A DNA stretch of 51,485 nucleotides. Source: Cyanodermella asteris. Its lineage: Eukaryota > Ascomycota > Lecanoromycetes > Ostropales > Stictidaceae. The stretch covers positions 484,748-536,232 of the forward strand of contig UYJD01000006.1 in the NCBI GenBank assembly GCA_900618795.1, read 5' to 3'. Made by a program: the position numbers and the translations under genes. Positions 41,714 through 51,485 of this stretch are shown here, piece by piece (positions within the stretch are counted from its first letter, which is position 1; each line of letters starts with the position of its first letter). Under the pieces are notes generated by a model. It saw only the letters and a program-made list of their open reading frames with translations. It was not told the origin of the DNA and ran no database searches.

Positions 41714-43336
41714 ATGTCATCTGATCTGTGGGAGGCTTTTGGCAACACCGAGGCAGACAGCAACAATCCGTGGACAACATCACGGTCGAGTCAGTCCGAA
41801 CAGCCGTTACAAAACTTCGATTCGACATCCACGGCCATCCCTTCTATATCACAGTCGCAGGAGATCGACCCTTGGGCGGCTTTCGAAAGTGCTCCGAGCC
41901 GACCTGCAGCTCCCTCGATTTCCGCTCCGCCCGTTGACGATGAGTGGGCAACTTTCGAGAGCGCGCCACCAGCGTCCAATATAGCCAGCTCCGGCTTGGA
42001 TGATGAATGGGCCGCGTTCGAATCTTCAACAACAGCTATCCCGTCACAGACGGCGGAAGACACGTTCAACGACAATGGCCTCATGTGGGACGCCGACTCC
42101 GCTCTCCAGGACCAACCTGCTCCATCATCGTATTTCCCCGACCCCGGTACCTTGATAGACATCTCCGGCCTCAACGTCTCGGCAGCCGCGAACAATGACG
42201 ATGACGACTTTGGGGATTTTCAGGTAGCGGGAACACCTGTTGGCCCCCCAGCGAAGCCATCCACGCCGGCCAAGGTCCCGGAAAAGGCGGACTTGTCTTC
42301 TACGATTCTACAAACTAGAATTGAGACGAAGGGTCTGAATGCTGCAGATACTAGGGTATTCGGAGCTACGAAAAAGGGAAGCACTTCTGGGCAGAGATCG
42401 ACGGGAAATGTCGAGCAAGGACCGATCAGATTGATACCGAAGACGAAGACAACTTCTGCACCAGTTCCAACACCGGTAGACGATGATTACGATGACGAGG
42501 CATGGGATGACTTCGCTTCACTACCTCCAGTTCCTACCCCAGTATTAGCGCCGAACGACGATGACAACGACGATGAAGCGTGGGACGATTTCACCTCACT
42601 ACCTCCGGATCGGACGAACACCTTTTCAAATTCAAAGCCTCAAACCGCCTCACTGATCTCAACCTCAGCCTCAGCCTCAACCACCAGCACCAATACCACC
42701 AAACCCACCTCCCTTCCCCCAACCAACGTCCCCCCACCCTCAATCCTCCTGACCCTCCTCCACAACACCATTCTCCCAAACCTCGTCTCTCCATCATCCA
42801 ACACATCCAGCACATCCGTCCCTGCATCCGCCGCTGCCTCTACATCCACCTCACCAAACCCCACCCTCCGCACCGCAGCCCACATCCTTGCGGGCCGCAA
42901 ATCACGCTGGAAACGCGACACGCACCTCGCGCAATCAATGTCAATCTCCGCCGCCGGCCCAGGCCTCAAATCCGGCATGAAACTCACGGGAGTCGACAAA
43001 ACCGAAACTATTCGGGAAGACCGCGAGGCCGCGGAACTGGCTCGGGTGTTTCGGGAACGTGCGGGTGCACTAAGGGCGCGGGCGCTGAAAGGTGGAGAAA
43101 AGGGGATTGTAGACTTGGGAAAAGGGAACTTGGTGGTCAGGACGGAGAAAGAAGGTGGCGCGGGCACGGGAGGGATGAAGCCTTGTGTGGTTTGTGGGTT
43201 GAGGAGGGCGGAGAGAGTGGGGGGCGTGGATTTGGAGGTCTATGATGGATTTGGGGAGTGGTGGGTTGAGCACTGGGGGCATAGGGAGTGCAAAGCGTGG
43301 TGGGAGGAGAACGAGAGCAAGCTGAGCCAGCGATGA
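41714..43336 (+). CDS. Acidic WDDF/DFGDF-motif protein, possible clathrin/AP-1 accessory factor
   Basis: Single exon, 540 residues, ATG at 41714. The first 300 residues are disordered and carry repeated acidic-aromatic motifs: DPWAAFE, DEWATFE, DEWAAFE, DDDDFGDF, DEAWDDFASL and DEAWDDFTSL. A Ser/Thr/Pro linker follows. The last about 160 residues look conserved (RTAAHILAGRKSRWKRD, CVVCGLRRAERV, WWVEHWGHRECKAWW), with three cysteines and histidines that might bind a metal. DFGDF and WxxF motifs are the type bound by adaptor appendage (ear) domains, as in aftiphilin and yeast Laa2. That is the basis of the suggested role; I cannot name the family with certainty. Confidence 0.8.
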   Translation: MSSDLWEAFGNTEADSNNPWTTSRSSQSEQPLQNFDSTSTAIPSISQSQEIDPWAAFESAPSRPAAPSISAPPVDDEWATFESAPPASNIASSGLDDEWAAFESSTTAIPSQTAEDTFNDNGLMWDADSALQDQPAPSSYFPDPGTLIDISGLNVSAAANNDDDDFGDFQVAGTPVGPPAKPSTPAKVPEKADLSSTILQTRIETKGLNAADTRVFGATKKGSTSGQRSTGNVEQGPIRLIPKTKTTSAPVPTPVDDDYDDEAWDDFASLPPVPTPVLAPNDDDNDDEAWDDFTSLPPDRTNTFSNSKPQTASLISTSASASTTSTNTTKPTSLPPTNVPPPSILLTLLHNTILPNLVSPSSNTSSTSVPASAAASTSTSPNPTLRTAAHILAGRKSRWKRDTHLAQSMSISAAGPGLKSGMKLTGVDKTETIREDREAAELARVFRERAGALRARALKGGEKGIVDLGKGNLVVRTEKEGGAGTGGMKPCVVCGLRRAERVGGVDLEVYDGFGEWWVEHWGHRECKAWWEENESKLSQR

Positions 43337-43632
43337 GCTTGAGCGAGCCTGCAATGGAGATCAATTTGTGTAGGGTTCGAGAATATTGAAAAATGCCTCG
43401 AATATCGAGTATCTATGTGAAGGTAGGTAGGTAGTGTTTGGATAAACGCCTGTTTATGATCTGCAGGTATTCGTGTCACATATTAGTTGCAGTTCATGTC
43501 GACCATTTTGTCATCTGTCCAGTCCAAAACTGAACGCTCATGATGCTAGCAGCCGTAACAGTCATGGCCAAAGTAAAGGCATAGCCCCCAATGCTCAGCA
43601 GGTCTCAATGCAAAAGGCCGCACAACTCATGC
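43337..43632. other. Short intergenic region between convergent genes
   Basis: About 295 bp, 3' flanks only. Confidence 0.4.
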
Positions 43633-44871
43633 CTATGAGGTAGACTTTTTGAGGGCATCCAACTTGCTCAAGACTTGCTGAAGATCCTTGACGAGAGCTT
43701 TGCGTTTCATGCGCACATCATCTCTTCCGTCGGTCTCAATGGCGTCCGTTTTCAGAAGCAGGTCGCGCTCGATAGTCTCAGTAAATCGAATCACCTCGTA
43801 GTCACGTGTCTTTTTGTCTGAGGGCGGGTTTGCCAGCAGCTTCTCAACAGGCCCAGCGAGCTCACTTCGGTACTTGTTCTCGAGGTCCGCAATCTGCTTC
43901 AATGCAGCTTGCGCGGGCCCCGATGCTGCTGTCGCGGATGGCAACGATGTATCAAACGGTCTTGGGCTCGGACTCGGTGACGGGCGGCGAGCAGATGAAG
44001 ACGGGGTCGGCTGTAAATTGTTGGAAGATTGGGGCCGGCTGCTTTCTTCGCTGTAATATCCATCGCTTCGAGGGTCTTTCCGTGAATTCTTCTTCTTCTT
44101 GTCCTTTCTCCTCTTTCCTTTGCGTGATCCGTCGGCATTCAACGATACACCGCCGTTTCGTTCTGTTTCACGCATTTCCTCTTCTGTCATGCTCTCGTCA
44201 TCACTACTGTCCAACGAGGCGCTCATAGACGATTCGCTGACCACGCACATGAGCTCGCTATTTTGCTTGAGACCTTCCTCCCGCGTGTATACACTGTCAT
44301 TTTTCAACTGTCGGCCTTTGTATAATAATCTGATGCGCCTTGGATCCCGAACTCCAAGTTGGTCGGCAGCATTTTGTCTCACGGTTGCGACGCGAAGGCT
44401 CTCGCTGATGCTGAATGGTGGAAAGTGGAGAGGATATGTTTGGCCACGATGCTTTAACGTGAGCACATCTGGCTCCTGGTCGTCCACCTGTGGCCGCCTG
44501 CCCCCGCTATAGTAGTCAGGCTGATACGCTGAAGGTGGATCGACAATGTCATGCTCAGAGATGTAGTGATAGTCCGAATCGCGCACTTCTGGTGGAGAGT
44601 GAAAAGGTTGTCGTCCAAACGGGGACCAGCGGCCGAACGCCGAGGAACCCCAGTACGACATCAGTACGAAGATGAGGAGGAGCGGAAGTAGAAGTGACGG
44701 AAGCAGTACAGAAGCAGAAGTGTCTGCGAGCTGATTGGCAAGGCTGTCGGGCAGATAGGCGAGTAGTTTGTGTTCCCAGCCCGGTGCTGGGTTGTCAAAG
44801 CCGGGGATCAGGGTGCGCAGTTGCGACGGCAAGTAGCCTCGAAGCGCCTGCTGGAGCTGTGACGAAGCCAC
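43633..44871 (-). CDS. Membrane-anchored ubiquitin-like plus BAG-domain cochaperone
   Basis: The frame runs 413 codons from 44871 to 43633. BAG proteins release nucleotide from Hsp70. One hydrophobic helix lies near residues 52-72 (LLPSLLLPLLLIFVLMSYWG). A ubiquitin-like domain lies at about 135-215 (VLTLKHRGQTYPLHF, DPRRIRLLYKGRQLKND). A Lys-rich and Ser-rich linker follows, then a BAG domain at about 325-410 (LENKYRSELAGPVEKLL to KDLQQVLSKLDALKK). This layout recalls fission yeast Bag101/102 and, for the membrane anchor, yeast Snl1. The frame begins with GTG; the first in-frame ATG falls inside the membrane helix. The true start is therefore probably in an upstream exon I could not resolve. 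Confidence 0.82.
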   Translation of the reverse strand: MASSQLQQALRGYLPSQLRTLIPGFDNPAPGWEHKLLAYLPDSLANQLADTSASVLLPSLLLPLLLIFVLMSYWGSSAFGRWSPFGRQPFHSPPEVRDSDYHYISEHDIVDPPSAYQPDYYSGGRRPQVDDQEPDVLTLKHRGQTYPLHFPPFSISESLRVATVRQNAADQLGVRDPRRIRLLYKGRQLKNDSVYTREEGLKQNSELMCVVSESSMSASLDSSDDESMTEEEMRETERNGGVSLNADGSRKGKRRKDKKKKNSRKDPRSDGYYSEESSRPQSSNNLQPTPSSSARRPSPSPSPRPFDTSLPSATAASGPAQAALKQIADLENKYRSELAGPVEKLLANPPSDKKTRDYEVIRFTETIERDLLLKTDAIETDGRDDVRMKRKALVKDLQQVLSKLDALKKSTS

Positions 44872-45252
44872 GGTGAGGTGGGGAAAAAGGGACCGGGAGA
44901 GGCTGCGAATTGGAGGTCAGACGGGGTGGAAGGACAGCGAACGGGAGTAGTCTTATTATGCAGGCGTGGAATGGGCGAGAAGAGTGTGTTTCTTTTCAGT
45001 CGAGTGGGGATGGAGAAGCGAAGCGTCATCCGCCAAAGACCGCTGACATAAGCAGAGGCCGTTGTTTCCGTCTCAAGGCTGAACTTCAGGCAGATGCTCC
45101 TCCTGACTACCAGCCATCTACTGCCCACCGACCTTGTGCGATCAGTCTTCGTTCAACTGAGGCTACCGACAACCGGGCCAAGGTGGCCTCGAGAAGGTCT
45201 CAAGCGCGTGCCTGGAATTTGTGTGTCAGACATGCCACTGAGTGCCAGGCTG
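44872..45252. other. Upstream of the BAG gene and 3' of the metallophosphoesterase
   Basis: About 380 bp. It probably holds the first exon of the BAG gene, but no ATG-containing exon fits the phase convincingly. Confidence 0.35.
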
Positions 45253-46503
45253 CTATGCCTTCAACTCCACCATCTCATTCGTGGCGTCAACCGGGAGCTC
45301 CACATCGACAATTATTGGCTTGTTATAATGTGGACCAGATGATCGTCCCGCATGCCGGCCCTTAGCCTTGAGAGCTGCATTGACAATACACGTCAGCTGT
45401 GCAGGCACTTGTTTCGCTGTTACTGGCCTGCGTCTGCCTGCATCTACGCTTCTTCCATTGTGGGAAGACACTGTCGGAGGAGAGGCCAACATCTGATTCA
45501 AGAGTGTCAGCTCCTCCTGTCAACATCGCAGCGGCATTGTTGCCTCCAATGAAGCAACTTACCTGGGGGCTATCTTCACAGGTGATATTTGCGGTTTCAT
45601 TTTCGGGGGACTGTAGCCTATCATTCGGCTCTGTACCATCCAACGCAGCTGACACCATTCGGGACTTGTTTGTCAAGTCGATCTTGGCAAGTTTCTTGCT
45701 CACCCTATCAAGCTTAATCGGCTTGACCGCCAGCTCGCTCCATCTGACACCGTCATCATCTAGCCGCCAGGTCACAGTTTCAGCACCCCAGCCCTCGTGT
45801 ATATGGCCACACACTGCAAGCCGTGGTCTCAAGCGACTAAGCGCAGTTCGAAGCCCAGGACAACTCCGCTCTTCACCATTATCACAGAGACCTCGTGGGG
45901 GCGTGTGAGTAACAACAATATCGGCGTCCTCGGGTATATCTCGCCATAGGCCTAGATCATCCTCTGGGCTTTCCAACGGCTCGTAGTTGAAAGCCCAAAG
46001 CCCGGACTTGGGCGAGTAAGGAGACCCAAAGACTTTGAACTTCGTACGGGGTCCTTTAGATGACGTTAAAATGGCAGTAGCCGACCCGTGGTCCAGATAG
46101 ACGATATCAGGATGTTTCGAGACGTAGTCGATACAAGCCCGCAAATCCTGAGGATACCTGTCGTGGAACCGCGCACCATGTTTCTCGTAGAATGCACTTT
46201 CCAAGGTTATATCATGATTGCCTACCTGCGTCGTAAGTCTGTGGTCCATCACGCCGGTCTGAACGTTCGTCTAGGCATACCTGCTATCACGATTTTGATT
46301 TCATAATGGCTATCCGCTATCCAGTCGATGGCCTTCTTCAATTCGTGGAACGTGCCCTGGTTCGTGAGATCGCCGGCGTGAATTAGGACCTCACCTGGTG
46401 GCAGTTTGAAGCAGCCGTCGTGAGGCGAGCCATTGTGGGTGTCTGAAATGCAGACGAATCGCGTCCGTCGAGTCTGAGCTGGTGGCTCGGCAGCGCTGGC
46501 CAT
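45253..46503 (-). CDS. Calcineurin-like metallophosphoesterase, MPPED-type
   Basis: Minus-strand exons 46503-46281, 46221-45563 and 45516-45253 (introns 59 and 46 nt) give 381 residues. All five metal-binding motifs are present: ISDTHN (residues 19-24), HAGDLTNQG (42-50), GNHD (75-78, restored exactly at the first splice junction), VTHTPPRG and CGHIHEGWG. The order and spacing resemble fungal proteins related to human MPPED1/2 (239FB) phosphodiesterases. The substrate is unknown. The third exon adds a Lys/Arg-rich tail ending in a short acidic segment (VDVELPVDATNEMVELKA). It ends about 380 bp from the BAG gene frame on the same strand. Confidence 0.85.
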
Positions 46504-46774
46504 TGTTAGTGACGAAAGGGCAAATGTGTCGGTGGGTTCCGATCAAGATGCACAAGTCATGAGAGGACAAGACAAATTTCTTGGATGCGGTGTCACGAAT
46601 CGAGCGTGTGTGTTTTCGCGTCCGATCAGGTGGTTCGTGCTTACAAGGTTGTGCTTGAGTGAAGTACGTGGTGAGTCACAGAGATGCAACGGCACAACTC
46701 AACGGTGTTAAGCTTGGATGACCAGAAATCGAGACGAGAAGTGCAAACGTAAATAGTCATCATGATAAGTTCAT

Positions 46775-48775
46775 TCATTCATTGCCGCCGTTCACCATAT
46801 ACCGTGTAACAGCATTCTTCAAAACCCTCACCTCCCTCTCCACCTTGTTGAACACAACCCGATACTGCTCTACCGTCTCATGCACAAAGTCCCTCCGACC
46901 CATCCGCCCCTCACAAATCTCCTTCATCTTCAACTCCATTTCCTTGCGCAAGAACGGCTTTCCCAAGCTCGTTTCGAGATTGATCCCGTCATATCCTTTG
47001 ATCAACGCCGTGCCCAACGTCGTAGGGATGAACTCAAGCACACCGCCACTACCCGATGATGTGTTCCCTTCAGCCGCGCCACCCCGTCCTCCGCCTCGAC
47101 CTCCTCTGCTTCCGCGACCGCGTCCTCCTCGTGCGCCGCGGGTGGATGCGCTGGAGGCACTGACGGCCCGTCCACCGCCTTTGGGGCGTGCGATCACGTA
47201 TTCACGTTCACGAATTTTGGCGATGTGCTCGGCCATGGTGGCGTCGGTGCCGATGCCGTTCTTGTCCATCAGCTGAATGAGTTCCGGCTCGGTGAGGTAG
47301 CCTGGTGATGTGGTCTTCCCATCTCGAATGTGTGCTTCTTTGGGTTCGAAACTCTCTCCGACCGTGAACCGGGGGAGCTGCTGGCTGCTCTCCCATTTGT
47401 CGTAGACGTATACGTCGAGGTAGTTGCGCTCTAGTACAATCAGGCCGGTCGCGTGAAAGCCCTCGTCCCCGAAGGCAAGGTTGACGGTAGTTGTCTGGCC
47501 TTTGGCGTCTTCGGAGCAGGCACCCAGGAAGCGCCGGGTAACGAATTCGTAGACGCGCGATTCGTCATGGTTCAGTGAGTGTCGGTCAACCCAGTTCACG
47601 GGATGGATCGGAGGATGTGCTTTATCGTTATTGCGTCCGGCTCGTGGCTGTCTGAACGCGCCGTCCACGAGGCCCTGCGCGTATGTGCCCCAGGTCCCGT
47701 CGTTGGTCTGCTTTTGGACCAACGCTCTCAGATCCATGCCTTTGTCAAATTGGTCAGTCTCGGTTCTGGGGTAGCTGATCCAACCTTTGTTGTAAAGGGC
47801 TTCGGCGTGCCTCATCACAGTCTGGCTGTCCATGCGAAGAAAGAGACTGCCTAGTCGTTGGAGCTCTACAGTTGTCAGGGGCAGTGGCTTCCACTTGCTG
47901 GTGGGCTTTGTCTGCATGTTCGTGATGCGAGCATATTTGGCGCTTAAAGCACGTTCAAAGAGGATCACTGTCGACATGCGATCGAACAAGCGGTTGCGAT
48001 CCCAGTTGAACTTGACCTTGATGCCGTCTCGCTCATGAAACAACTCGATAGTCCAGAAAGTTTCGGGAACAAAGTTCCGGACCTGGAAGTATCTGTCGAC
48101 GACGAAGCCGAGGGTGGGGAATTGACAGGACCCGTAACTGATAATCTTTTGGTCCTGCAGCGCCTCGACCCCAAATTGCCTGAACTTGATGGTCTGCCAT
48201 CGAGTGAACGCGGCACCAAGACGCAAGTCAAGCTCTATCCTAGCTGCCACGGCATTTGCCTGCCTTTCATCCAGCTCAACGGGGCTTCTCGCAGCTTGCA
48301 TGATGTGTGCTCGCTCTGTGTTGCTGAATTTGGCACGCTTGACCTCGATATTTGCCTTGCCCTTTCGGGCGGCGTCTCGAACCTCGGTCCCGATGTGCTC
48401 ACCTTCTCGATCACAGTCGGTCCAGATGAAGAGAGCTTTGGCATATCTCGCCTGCGAAGTGATGTTCCTCGCGATAGACTCCTTGTCCTTGTCGACCTCA
48501 GTCACGATCGGTGCATCGAACAAAGCTTTGGGATCACAGGAGTGCCATTTTCTGTAGGCCTCAGAAAATTCGGCACTGGTGAGATGCCCCAGCACGCTTG
48601 TGACCACGACATTGCTGCTTCCCCAGTGATTGGTGAAGTTGAAGCTGAATTCGTAGTTCTTGACATATTGGTTACCACGAATGGGATGACTCTCGAAATG
48701 ACCGCCTGACAGATGCGTGGCGATGGACTTGGCGATTGAGGGCTTCTCAGCCACGAACAGGATCTTGCTGGGCAT
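46775..48775 (-). CDS. TOP3: DNA topoisomerase III (type IA)
   Basis: Single exon, 666 residues, ATG at 48775. Top3 works with a RecQ helicase and Rmi1 to dissolve recombination intermediates. Seen: the N-terminal Toprim fold (KILFVAEKPSIAKSIATHLS, then the acidic IWTDCDREGEHIG), the block ISYGSCQFPTLGFVVDRY, and the active tyrosine near residue 335 in GWISYPRTETDQFDKG. The conserved NDKAHPPIHPV and MDKNGIGTDATMAEHIAKI follow. A Gly/Arg-rich run near residues 550-570 interrupts the C-terminal part. No zinc-finger extension is present, as in the short yeast enzyme. Confidence 0.93.
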   Translation of the reverse strand: MPSKILFVAEKPSIAKSIATHLSGGHFESHPIRGNQYVKNYEFSFNFTNHWGSSNVVVTSVLGHLTSAEFSEAYRKWHSCDPKALFDAPIVTEVDKDKESIARNITSQARYAKALFIWTDCDREGEHIGTEVRDAARKGKANIEVKRAKFSNTERAHIMQAARSPVELDERQANAVAARIELDLRLGAAFTRWQTIKFRQFGVEALQDQKIISYGSCQFPTLGFVVDRYFQVRNFVPETFWTIELFHERDGIKVKFNWDRNRLFDRMSTVILFERALSAKYARITNMQTKPTSKWKPLPLTTVELQRLGSLFLRMDSQTVMRHAEALYNKGWISYPRTETDQFDKGMDLRALVQKQTNDGTWGTYAQGLVDGAFRQPRAGRNNDKAHPPIHPVNWVDRHSLNHDESRVYEFVTRRFLGACSEDAKGQTTTVNLAFGDEGFHATGLIVLERNYLDVYVYDKWESSQQLPRFTVGESFEPKEAHIRDGKTTSPGYLTEPELIQLMDKNGIGTDATMAEHIAKIREREYVIARPKGGGRAVSASSASTRGARGGRGRGSRGGRGGGRGGAAEGNTSSGSGGVLEFIPTTLGTALIKGYDGINLETSLGKPFLRKEMELKMKEICEGRMGRRDFVHETVEQYRVVFNKVEREVRVLKNAVTRYMVNGGNE

Positions 48776-49470
48776 GTTGACTTGTTCTTGTCATGCTGGC
48801 TTGTGTTGAAGTTCTATCCATGTTCAAGATCTCAGCTCAATCAGTGAATACTTCGGTCGTGAATTGCACAGGTGAAGAGGCTGCATGCGCTACAGCAGGA
48901 CCAGGCGTCAAGCAGTCCTGTCGTCAAGCAATCCTGTCGTTGCAGGAGCAAAGCAAGGACAGAAGTTGTCGTGTCGCGAAGCTGAAGGTGAATCCTGAAG
49001 GTTGCTGCAGAGGACGCGTCTGACGAGGTCCAAGCGCGTCGCCGCGCGCTAGTGAAGGTCGTGCCTGGCAGGAGCCGCCGAGCCCGCTGCACACATGCCG
49101 CCGGGGCCCGCCATAACTGCACCAGTACGGTAGCTCCGTATCACTTGTTCGCAATCCTATAACACGAATCCTAGTCCTTTTAGGCAATTCAGAGCGCAAT
49201 CATCGTAGCTCCTCTACTTGTCAAAGATCTTCTACCCGTCATATGATTCATGCTCTAGGCCTAGCAGACCGCCCCAGGGTTCCTTTCGTGATGATTCCGA
49301 TCTTGCTGTGCACGCATCAACGTGCATCGGAGCGATTTGTTGACATGGCAAGACGAGCTCGCAACTATTCAGTCAACATCGCCGTCAGCATCGAGAAGAG
49401 GCGACTTGCTACGTCTCTTCCATGTGCGCCGAGGAGCAGGCCAACCCAAACTTGCTAGCCGGAGTACGAA
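48776..49470. other. Intergenic between TOP3 and the broken monooxygenase gene
   Basis: About 700 bp with no gene recognised. Confidence 0.4.
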
Positions 49471-51336
49471 TCAATCTGCCGTCTTGCCTTGCGGCGCAAG
49501 CTCCAGTTCTCGCTGCGGGCAGCTTCCATGCTTTGTGAATACTTCTCTTCGTGCTCGTCGACTCATCAGAGGTGTCACGTCCTTATCCGTGATGTACCAC
49601 GCGATGTCACTTGTTGGGTCGGCACCGGTCGCGCTCAGACCATTACCAAGCCACGCGAATCTGTTTCCGTCATAGACGATATCAAAATCGTCTGCTCTGA
49701 GCTCTCTCATCACATCACTGAAGTGTAGACAGCTTCCCGGCCAGAGGCTCAAAGCATGCTCGTCTGCTGTGCCGGCTTTGAAATGACTTCGGCGTGCATC
49801 GCTGAACACCGTGCGTTTGAGGCATTCCCGTGCATAGGTCGTGAAGTCCCGGGCCGCCTCAAGCTTTGGAGCGAAGGATCGAATGTTCTCTGTCTGATAT
49901 CAATCGATCAGCTGAAGCATATAGTCGGCCTCGATCTCAACCGCTCGTGTGTGACTTCCGCTCGTGCCGGTGTTGAATGGTCCGAGGAAGAACATGAAGT
50001 TGGGGAAACCTGGCGCAGCTGTCGCTAAATAGGAATCCGCGACGTCCAGGTGCCAGACACCCTGCAGATTGATGCCCTTTTCACCGAGAAATCGGATATC
50101 TTGGCTTGTATGAGGTGTCAAAGCCTGTAGCGCAAACGAGCACATCGATGTCATACTCTTTACCTTCGCCATCGACAATGCTGTGTGGTTTGACTTGTCG
50201 AACCTCTCCCATCGACAAATCTACATTCGAGGCTCCAAGTGCTTCTATATACCCAATTTCAGGAGTAGGACGTCGACAGCCGGGTGCAAACGTAGGAACA
50301 AGATCACGAGGTAGCCCCAGACTATCTAGTTGAGCTTGCAGCCCCCGCGAGAACATGTCCCTCGCACCTTGCTGGAGTGGGCTATCTTTGAGGAATATGC
50401 CGAATGTGCTATTGATTCCAACTTCGGTTTTCTTTCGCTTCGCCGTGAGGGCGGTGGAATCGACGAATCTAGCGAGATCTTCTTCGGTGAATGTCCGGGG
50501 AGGATCCGCGAACGGCCCAATCGGCCAATTCGCCTGTCTGATGAAATGAACGAGGTGAGCAGCGTCTGGCTGAAGTGCTGTAAGAACCTGCTGGCCGGAG
50601 GCACTGGGTTGTCCGATTTAGCGCAGCGCGATCGTAGTTGGACCTTCCACTTACCCGTTACAAATCACGTCGATTCTCTTGCCACGGCAATCGATCTCAG
50701 GGTTCCAATTTGCTATATGCACGAGGCTGCCATTGAAGTTGTGTAGCCCGGGTATTGACGGCCATTTATAATTATTCAACGTCCCACCAGCGTTGATCAG
50801 GATATCGACGGTGTGCACCTCTGTCGAGCTATCCCGCACAGATTGTGTTGTCAAAGCCCAATTCGCGTCCGAATCATTCCACACCGCACGAAGGATTTTT
50901 GTGTCAAACCGAATGTACTTCGCAAGATGCTTGCTTGCAAAGTCTTTGAGATATTGCTGCAACTCTGGCCCACTAGCAAGCTCATGGCCAATGTTGGGGG
51001 CTGGTTCTCAAGAATAGGTGTAATTCTGGGCCGGTATATCGCACGTCAAGCTTGGAGAGTATTATTAGCACGGCCACAGCTGTGATGTAAAGTGTTTGGG
51101 ACATCAGCTGAGAGAGCTGGGCCAGCTGCAGCGCGATCGAGCACCTACCCGGGATACCTATTCTCGACCCCTCCAACATCGCTGTTCTTTTCAAAGAGCG
51201 TGAGCGAGAAATTCTGGAACGAACTTTGTAATTTGTATGCGAAGCATAACCCTGCGATACTTGCGCCAATGCATGCAATTCGAACAGGTCGCTCAGCGAG
51301 GCAGCGCCGTTCGCGCCGGTCGAAGGAAGCACACAT
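49471..51336 (-). pseudogene. Broken Baeyer-Villiger-type flavin monooxygenase gene
   Basis: Starts at ATG 51336. The first exon has the FAD loop IACIGASIAGLCFAYKL and ends in VENRYPG at 51149. Introns 51148-51051 (98 nt) and 50654-50604 (51 nt) have good sites. The rest covers the whole family: TCDIPAQNYTYS, GPELQQYLKDFASKHLAKYI, the NADP loop VICNGASG, FAPGCRRPTPEIGY, VLVCATGFDTSYKPRYP, NTGTSGSHTRAVEIEADYM, GNRFAWLGNG. Three lesions are visible. A TGA at 51010-51008 replaces the Phe of the YTYSFEP block. A frame change lies between PRYPIS and KGINLQG near 50090. A second TGA lies at 49902-49900. No intron explains them. Such enzymes oxidise ketones to esters, often in catabolism or secondary metabolism; here the gene is probably dead. 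Confidence 0.8.
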
Positions 51337-51485
51337 TGTGATGGTGGAAAAAGCAATATTCTTTGCGACTTTACACTGCGAAGCGTCGCTTCTGATGAGT
51401 GCTGTCGGGATGCTTCAAAACTACGTTAGAAACCGATCTCAATTACCTTGGGAAGAAACGTCTGCGGGGCGGTGTCTCACAGTGG
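51337..51485. other. Window end, upstream of the monooxygenase remnant
   Basis: About 150 bp with nothing recognised. Confidence 0.4.

Noticed and set aside
1-51485. CRISPR array, rRNA operon or large transposon
   Set aside because: No regularly spaced repeats, no rRNA-like sequence and no reverse-transcriptase, integrase or transposase frame was seen on either strand.

Overview
The window looks like nuclear DNA of a filamentous ascomycete, most likely a dothideomycete (the class is inference). Genes lie on both strands at intergenic spacing of roughly 0.2 to 3 kb. Introns are short (38-98 nt, one of 412 nt), with GT..AG ends and CTGAC or CTAAC branch points. Gene content is that of a free-living aerobic filamentous fungus. 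I see no rRNA, CRISPR array, intact transposon or convincing tRNA.

Left part (1-20 kb), mostly housekeeping: PEX16 (peroxisome membrane biogenesis), the NDUFA8-type complex I subunit, the FG nucleoporin NUP57/Nup54, the 49-residue mitochondrial import protein TOM5, IWS1/SPN1, an RNT1-type RNase III, a Hos4-like ankyrin protein, a DFG10/SRD5A3-type polyprenol (polyprenal) reductase and glycogenin. NDUFA8 and TOM5 are split into small exons and were rebuilt by hand from splice sites and family similarity. A decayed fungal rhodopsin-domain gene lies between TOM5 and IWS1.

Middle part (20-41 kb), looser and more accessory: a two-exon gene for a 64-residue secreted peptide with a Kex2 site and eight cysteines; a divergent three-exon gene for a 117-residue acidic protein of unknown function; a delta-12-type fatty acid desaturase; an Asi-like multi-pass RING protein; a ferric reductase; a D-galacturonate reductase with a candidate galacturonate-responsive promoter element; an AKR7-type aldo-keto reductase; and an F-box-like gene of unclear structure. 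The gaps hold a hairpin-rich MITE-like element, a fossil secreted RNase of the T1 type and a decayed unknown gene.

Right part (41-51.5 kb): an acidic WDDF/DFGDF-motif protein that may be a clathrin/AP-1 accessory factor, a membrane-anchored ubiquitin-like plus BAG-domain cochaperone, a metallophosphoesterase, DNA topoisomerase III and a broken Baeyer-Villiger-type flavin monooxygenase.

The most novel candidate is the eight-cysteine secreted peptide with its TATA promoter and divergent small neighbour. Two genes (glycogenin and RNase III) also have a stop codon built into a 3' splice site, so that retaining one intron would swap the C-terminus.
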